DNA of 64,000 nt. Source: Gnetum montanum. Taxonomy: Eukaryota > Streptophyta > Gnetopsida > Gnetales > Gnetaceae. Position 1 is the first letter of the stretch; each line of letters opens with the position of its first letter. A program made the position numbers and the translations under genes. The DNA lies in contig MNCI01030517.1 of assembly GCA_015680685.1 (NCBI GenBank), forward strand, positions 638,034 through 702,033, read 5' to 3'. This document shows positions 58,123 to 64,000 of the stretch, in pieces. The notes under the pieces are model-generated. The model searched no databases, had not been told where the DNA came from, and saw only the letters and a program-made list of their open reading frames with translations.

Positions 58123-58994
58123 TGATGAAGCATTACTAAGTTAGCTGCATTGATGCACACCCATCAATGTATTCCTATTGATGCATCTCAAGATGCATTA
58201 GTGCATCTGCATCAACACTGATCCTTCTAAAGCCTATATAAATGCACACACCAACTAGATTTATGGTACCTTGAATCATTCTAGTAGCTAGAATCTTGTA
58301 GTTTGCTTTCATAGGACTTAGCTAATAGTCAATGAGTGCCCCCAGCATGGATTTGAGTCAATTATATGGAGTCTTATTTGAGTGGCATTGTACTTGGAAA
58401 CATTCTATGAATAGTAATAAGATTGAGATTGATTCATATTCATTGTAGCAAATTGACTTAGAATAGATTTATTTGCAATGCAGTTTACTATCTATGTACT
58501 TAGTTAATATTGATTTTTTATACATATTAGTTAATTAGCAGAAAAAGCATGATCAGTTTTGAGCATAAACACATATTCACTTGCTAATCCTAGTAACATT
58601 ATTACTTGATTCACCTAGCAACATAACACTTAGTAATCCCAATAGTGGACAGATGAATTCAATACATGTATGGTAAGCTAGGAATAGACACTCATCACCC
58701 TTAGGATAGTTTAGGATTTATCTTCCTGTTATTAGTTAGATTAATTAAATCATTAATTTCCATGATTTTATCTAGCTTAACCATTACCACACAACATCAT
58801 TAATCATATGTCTCACTTTGGATTAAACCATATGTAACAAAGCTACCACTAGTCCAAGTGAGAAGATAATGACCTCTGATCAACACTTAACAATCTAGAT
58901 ACCACACTAGTCCCATCCATAGTATTTGACTTGATTACATGTACACACTTGTGATTTATATGGTTGGGCATAGGGGAAACTCAATTACTCATCA
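58123..58994 (+). repeat. 5' LTR, TGATGCATC subfamily
   Basis: 872 bp, TGATGAAGCATT to CTCATCA. The U3 has TTGATGCACACCCATCAATG, TATTGATGCATCTC, AGATGCATTAGTGC and GCATCTGCATCAACAC as interleaved inverted motifs. A TATA box CCTATATAAA lies at 58232-58241. The same length and layout are found at 30825-31696. Confidence 0.88.
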
Positions 58995-58995
58995 T

Positions 58996-59013
58996 TAGCA
59001 CTATTTCCAAGGA
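58996..59013 (+). other. Primer-binding site (tRNA-Asp type, decayed)
   Basis: TAGCACTATTTCCAAGGA at the expected spacing. It is recognisable mainly by position and by comparison with 1762-1779 and 51263-51280. Confidence 0.65.
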
Positions 59014-59127
59014 TAGTGCTAGTGATCTAGATTAGTTATCTTATGAATGATTGCTATTAATGCATTAACAATTTATCTTTTTGGAAAATATTAATATTTT
59101 AAGCCACATACATTATTAACTAAAAAC

Positions 59128-60720
59128 ATGTGTCCTTCACATAGGACTAACAATTCATTAGATAATGAGAACACTAGTAGGAGAAATGATAGGATCTATA
59201 CTGAAAAAAATTAGAGTGAACCACTACAAGAAAGAGTCTCATATGCTTATTTAGATCCTTATTACATTCAAAGACTAGGTTCAACTATCACAAACAACCT
59301 TAGAGGAGCTGGAACAAGTCCTAGAATAAGGAGGGCCTCAAGGCCTAGAACCTCTAATAGACCTAGAAGAGATGAACCAAGGGATCATAGGGGAAGATAT
59401 AGAAGCCATGGTGATTCTCCCACTTCACCATCTTTCTTGTCATCTTTAATGTCTAGTTCTGATGAAGATGAACATAGGTATGGAGATAAAGCTCCACTAA
59501 GGGATCTGAATAAAGATAGAAATAGGGATCAAAAGCAAGATGCAAGGTATCAAAGGAAGCATAGAAAAGACCATGACTATAAGAAAACTAGAAATAGAAA
59601 TTATAACGATGAAATGTCTAATGATGGTAAAACCTTGTTAGCTACTAGAAGTATGATACAAATCAAGAAGGTAGTTAGAATATCCTATAGGCATCAAATG
59701 GAAAGCCACATCAAATGGCTTGATATGAATAACATTTCTAAATTTGAGAAAGGCTAAAATTTTATTTCACCACATCATTTACAAGCCTTCCATGATTCTT
59801 GCACCTTGCAAACTATCAAAAGTTAATGAAAAAAGCATAATCTCTTTCATAGGATGCTAATAGAAAAAGCTGAAATTTGGTATAGATCATTGGAATCAAA
59901 TCCAATCTAGTGGTCCATAATTCTTGATCTTTTCAAAAAAAAAAGCACCAAATCTATTTAATATTGTTAAAGAAAACAAATCTAAGCATGGAAGTAAGAG
60001 AATCATGAATCCCTTGATGCAACCTTGGGAAAATACTATTCTCTACTACACAGACACCCAAGCCATGGATTTTCTCAAAAGGAGCAGCTTCATCACATCA
60101 TAGATGGTCTTTGTAACAAAATGAGGGAGATCCTTGGGATCTATGCCCAAGGAAAATTATCAAAGTTAAGAGCCCATTGGATACAAGGACTAATTAATTA
60201 TTTGGAAAAAGTAGAAGGAGAGATGTGTAAAAGCAAGAGTGTAGAGGAATATAATTGGGGTCTAACTCTTCACAAAAAGGAGATCCATATTTATGATCAA
60301 GAAAATAAGTTAGCTTTTAATGATTTAATTTCACATAAAACCTTGCCAATACAAAAGTTTATTACCAAGATTAAAGCAAGTGTAGATAAGATGTGGGAAT
60401 CAATGGATGAAAAAATTACAACGAACTTGAAAATCATAGAAAAGAAGGTAAAGAAAATAGGATCAAGTGATAAAAATAAGAAGATGACAAAGAATAAAGA
60501 AACAAGTGAGGACACTTATTGACAAAAAGGAAAATTAGTTATAGTAGAAGAGGTTGCAGACTCAAATACAAAGGAGGAGGATGGATGTGACATCTATCAA
60601 TATGAACATCCAAAGGGCTATTTCCTAGTTATGTTACATCTACAAGAGTTTGGTGCTTTTTCTTTGAATCCCAAGTTTGTGGAAAAGAAAATGCCTAGGA
60701 GATCACCTTACCCACAAGGG
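59128..60720 (+). pseudogene. Athila-like gag, TGATGCATC subfamily
   Basis: The start MCPSHRTNNSLDNENTSRRN is at 59128, 115 bases after the primer site. The N-terminal third is very basic (RRASRPRTSNRPRRDEPRDH, then many RNRD/KK pairs), more so than in the GATATC subfamily, and may bind nucleic acid. This half is open apart from one stop (59206-59208) up to 59757. The capsid-like core restarts after frame changes and is clean from 60025 to 60522: YYSLLHRHPSHGFSQKEQL, IIDGLCNKMREILGIYAQGK, then a long charged helical region with KFITKIKASVDKMWESMDEK. The zinc-knuckle remnant CDIYQYEHPKGYF has lost two cysteines (60588-60626). Confidence 0.85.
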
Positions 60721-61433
60721 AATTATAGATAATCCTACAATCATAGTATTATCTCAATGTGACTTCTTATTAATCTCAAAACTAATATCAACGACAATGA
60801 CAAAACTCACAATTATAAAAGATGCAATTAACAAACCAACAATATCACTATTGCTAGTAGAATCCTTATAGATATTATGTTCAACAACCTATTTTTCCAA
60901 ATGGTTCTACATCCCATGCCTCAACTCTTTACTACTATCCTCCTAAATACCACTAACCTGTAACATCTCTTGTTGGATCAACATTCCATGCCTCTCATCA
61001 TTTGTCACATCCTCAATACTCTCATACTTCCATCTAACATATGTCACCACCAACAATGTAGGAAGGATTGACACTAGAACCTAAAGAAAAGAATGTCACT
61101 TGCATTGTGAATATACAAGTGAGTGATAATGTTAGTAGATCTAAGTAAAAATCTTAGAAATATTATTTCTTCAAGATAATTTCCATACATATGAATAAAA
61201 CTAGTAAACCTACTTGCTAATCAAGACTAACACAAGGCCAATCTAGTACAGCCCCCTTCCTCACAAAACTAGTGCCTTCTAATCCTACATAAAAGCCAAC
61301 AATCATTACCACTCCAATACAAAACTTAAAATATGAACCTATCACTATGGAAAAATAGAAAATTCCATGCATTACAAATAATGATAAAAGGTGTAGTTGT
61401 AAGGTGAAAGTTTAAAGTATTACTGCAATCCCT
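60721..61433 (+). pseudogene. Linker region with lost protease
   Basis: A Pro/Thr/Asn-rich, frame-broken linker (about 60870-61330) equivalent to 28330-28700. No D-x-G active site or IIGRAWLST signature is present, although the phrase that follows the protease elsewhere (KIPCITNND) is retained, so the protease domain appears deleted. Confidence 0.55.
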
Positions 61434-61850
61434 ATGCTAACCCACAACAAACTTGAGGAACAAGTGTGTGTGCAAAACTATGTCTACAAAATACCCACTA
61501 AACTATTGAAAAGATGCATGGAAGCATCCACACCACTTATTAGATCTTATCCTAAAAAAATGAATCAAATAGAGAACTTAGAAAAGAACATCTTACCCTT
61601 CAACTATACACCCAAAGAAGGAGATCCAAGAACTAAAATAGAAAATAAAAAAGCAAACATATATTGATCCTCTAGAAAGAAAACATCTTCTAGTCTAGTT
61701 GAATATATGTCTCCAAATATCAAAACCTAATTATCATTAACATTAAAAATTCTAACAAGTAAAAATTTAAATTACTCAAGCTGATAAATGGAAAACTTAT
61801 GATGTATAATCAAGGGGATGTGCTATCCATTTTCTAAATGCTCACCTATG
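61434..61850 (+). pseudogene. Post-protease trailing domain
   Basis: TPLIRSYPKKMNQIENLEKN and ILPFNYTPKEGDP correspond to TNSYPKKMTIAKDLEIKIL and HEYILVEKKN in the older element (49340-49460). The order is conserved, and TYDV and FSKC-like residues end the segment before the purine block at 61854. The family is not recognised. It may be the end of the Gag polyprotein. Confidence 0.5.
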
Positions 61851-63410
61851 AGTTTAGTCATGGGAAAGGTGCTCCATCTTAAAACAAGAACTGATAAGTG
61901 CATTTTCATTTTTTGTTTTATAACTTTTTATCATTTCCCTATTTCTTCAAAAAATTTTAACTCTTAATATGTTTTCCATTTTCTTTATAGTTTACTTATC
62001 ATTCTATATATTTTTCTTTTTATACATTTTCTTCTTTTTACTTAATTTTTCTTATTCTTTTATTTAGATTTAATCAAAATATTTTATTTTGTTCCATAGC
62101 TCCTACAAATTATGAAAAGTGTTAAACATAGATATCAAAATTAAAATTTATTACAAAGGCCAATTTTGTCTTTGGATTATGTTCTCTAATAAAACTTTAT
62201 TAGTTTTCTAGTGGTATCAAGCAATGAGTTCAAAACATCAATCCATTCCATTTCTTCCATCTCATGAGGAGTTTTGTATCATCAAAGCATGAAGGTTCTT
62301 TTAAACCAAAACTAAAAAGTAACATATGATCTTGTTATCTAATGATCTAGAGAAAGACCACGTGGAAATGGAAAAGGATGTGACCTCAAGGGGATTTTTT
62401 GGGTTCATTTATCAACTTCTTAAGTTCTATGCCTTCTCATAGGGTTATCATTACTCCTACTATCGTCCATAAAAGGAAGCATGTCTCTATATGGGGTGGT
62501 TCTTCATAAAAAAGTAAAATTAATTTTTTTAAAACAAAATAAGATAACACAAAAACAAGAATTCAAAATACATTCCTTTAACAATCTCATGGGCTATAAA
62601 CACTAGTTATGGGGCTAGGAAAACATGTTGCCCATGTTTGAAGGCATCCTTCTAACTAAGGCCCTATCTACTTCCTTCTTCCCTTTCCTTTTTTCTTTTT
62701 CTTTTTCATTTTTTTGGAATGATGGTTGTTCTTTGTGGTTGTTGTAGACTCATGATGGTGCAAAAAGAGGAATCTATCAATGTGAGGTCACTGTTATTAA
62801 AATGGAATTGGTCTTAACTTGGAACAAACCTGTATTGGATCATCATAATCATGCATTTCACTAAGGACCTCATGAGATCATGAGGTAGATTTTTTGCTAC
62901 CATTTTCTTCCTAACATTCTTGAACTTCATTTTCTCTCACCTCACTACCTCATACCATGGTCAATTGATAGATTTTGTTTTATAGTTTGTGTAATCCTAA
63001 TACAATCCCTCACATGGGTATGGTGTTTAACATAAAGTAACCATTCATCATCCTAGGTGCCTAAAAACTCCTTATGATGAGTTTATGCAAGGGCATATTA
63101 GGCATTAACCTACTTCGGGGAGGACCCACTTGCATGCCTTTTGGTTTCCTTAAGTTCAACCCCATAACCATGGGCCCAATTTTAATCTTAATCATCTTAA
63201 TAGCTTGCATCATCTAGTTTTTCTCTACTCTAGCACAAGGAACATCCTCTAGTTAGTCATTCCACATGATTAAATTGCTCAAATTTCTCAACCAGAACCT
63301 CGTGAATGTTGTTACCATGTTTTTCCAATTTTTTGGCTTCCATTTAGCTCTTGTTTTGATCCCAAACTTGCTCAAAACTCCTCAAAACCTTAAGTGAAAA
63401 ATAGCTATGT
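61851..63410 (+). other. Conserved non-coding middle of the element
   Basis: GAGTTTAGTCATGGGAAAGG (61850-61869), T-rich run (61900-62100), then AATGAGTTCAAAACATCAAT (62224), GTGACCTCAAGGGGATTTTT (62380), CATGTTGCCCATGTTTGAAG (62624) and AACCTACTTCGGGGAGGACC (63108). The order is the same as in the other elements. No coding capacity is evident. Confidence 0.65.
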
Positions 63411-63490
63411 CAACATAATTAGTCTAGTCGATGTAGCCTCATCAATGCATCCTCATCAACATAGAATAAAAATCCTATAAATGTGTGTGT
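63411..63490 (+). promoter_or_regulatory. Internal promoter-like block, TGATG/CATCA type
   Basis: GTCGATGTAGCCTCATCAAT, GCATCCTCATCAACATAG (63427-63464) and the TATA box TCCTATAAATG (63473-63483) precede ORF2 by about 460 bases. The motifs match this subfamily's own U3 (CAACGTAGCCTCATCAACAC at 30877-30896) and not the GATATC type. Confidence 0.65.
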
Positions 63491-63631
63491 CACTTACCTC
63501 ATTTTTTACATTTTCTTCCAAACATACAAGGAGTTTTTGCAAATTTTCAAAGTTCAGAGTCTTCCAAGAGCCCTAACATCTCACCTGTTTACTCATTTTC
63601 TCTCATTCTTCAATCCTTAAGCTATCAGAGG

Positions 63632-63943
63632 TACACTTTATGTCATGGGGGCATTAAACACTAGGTTTTTATAGAAAACTATTTGGAAATGTTTCTACCT
63701 TTCCATGGATAAAATATTAAAATAATATTAAATTAATGATCATGAAAGTTAATATCAATAATCAACCTCCATTAAACCATTAATAAATTAATAATATAAT
63801 ACACCTACAATGACTAAATAAAAACTTAGCAATAAAATTTCAACTTCTAACCAATAAACATAACCTGATTGAATAAGGAAAGGTATCCAACAAATAAAGA
63901 TTATGTCTAAGAAACTAATCCTAGGTTATGTTTGTGATTATAG
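63632..63943 (+). other. Candidate leader intron of ORF2
   Basis: Ends TTTGTGATTATAG|ATGG, equivalent to the acceptor-like sites at 55307 and 38620. The donor is less certain; CAGAG|GTACAC (near 63632) is one candidate. Confidence 0.35.
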
Positions 63944-64000
63944 ATGGCACCTAAGAGAGGATTGCAAGTAAGAGGATCATCACAACCTCGATAAAAGTAA
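63944..64000 (+). pseudogene. ORF2 start, truncated by window edge
   Basis: MAPKRGLQVRGSSQPR followed by a stop (TAA, about 63992). The basic start, the position after an acceptor-like AG and the upstream TATA block identify it as the ORF2 of this element. The remainder is outside the window. Confidence 0.6.

Larger units (their letters stand above)
58123..64000 (+). mobile_element. Athila-like non-autonomous element, TGATGCATC subfamily, left part
   Basis: LTR (58123-58994), primer site, gag (59128-60720), a trailing domain (61434-61850), the non-coding middle (61851-63410), an internal promoter-like block (63411-63490) and the first codons of ORF2 (63944). The right part lies beyond the window. 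Retropepsin is absent: the sequence passes from a broken linker to KIPCITNND (about 61359), a phrase that follows the protease in the sibling at 28709. Confidence 0.85.

Overview
This window is nuclear DNA of a seed plant with a large, repeat-packed genome. A gymnosperm such as a conifer is my best guess, but the sequence does not fix the species. It is AT-rich. Nearly everything recognisable is transposable-element sequence, mostly decayed by stops and frameshifts. I found no intact host gene. The only host-type coding sequence is a broken leucine-rich-repeat receptor fragment on the minus strand (15389-16551).

Layout. 1-2640: gag and 5' LTR of a minus-strand Athila-like Ty3/gypsy element running off the left edge. 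3480-5433: dead RTE-like LINE. 6555-7406: solo LTR. 8850-13260: cluster of tRNA-derived SINEs plus a 0.6-kb tandem duplication. 15389-16551: LRR pseudogene. 20600-22430: second dead LINE with a YADD reverse-transcriptase box. 22440-24660: 3' LTR and integrase remnant of a different Ty3/gypsy element on the minus strand. 25385-31696: Athila-like element with gag and retropepsin but mismatched LTRs. 32238-34620: truncated LTR, gag scrap and Ty1/copia RNase H scrap. 34831-43450: complete 8.6-kb non-autonomous element on the minus strand, bounded by a TATAC duplication. 43480-45330: scraps of further elements. 47505-50431 plus 57087-58122: an old sibling element split by a complete 6.66-kb non-autonomous element (50432-57086) bounded by an ATTGT duplication. 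58123-64000: left part of another family member.

The dominant feature is one superfamily of non-autonomous LTR retrotransposons. Its members share LTRs of about 0.8-0.87 kb starting TGATG and ending CTCATCA, a primer-binding site matching plant tRNA-Asp, a gag (with or without retropepsin), and a long conserved non-coding middle. Downstream lies a second gene (ORF2) with a basic N-terminus, a domain resembling the 'putative plant transposon protein' family, and a long coiled coil. None carries reverse transcriptase, RNase H or integrase, so they must depend on a helper element.

The most interesting observation is that ORF2 appears to have its own promoter inside the element. A TATA box lies beside the same type of palindromic repeats as in a family LTR's U3 (GATATC palindromes in two elements, TGATG/CATCA repeats in a third). 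A possible leader intron then ends exactly at the ORF2 ATG. The LTR families share their 3' half but have different palindrome modules in U3, so promoter modules appear to have been swapped while both copies within an element stayed matched.
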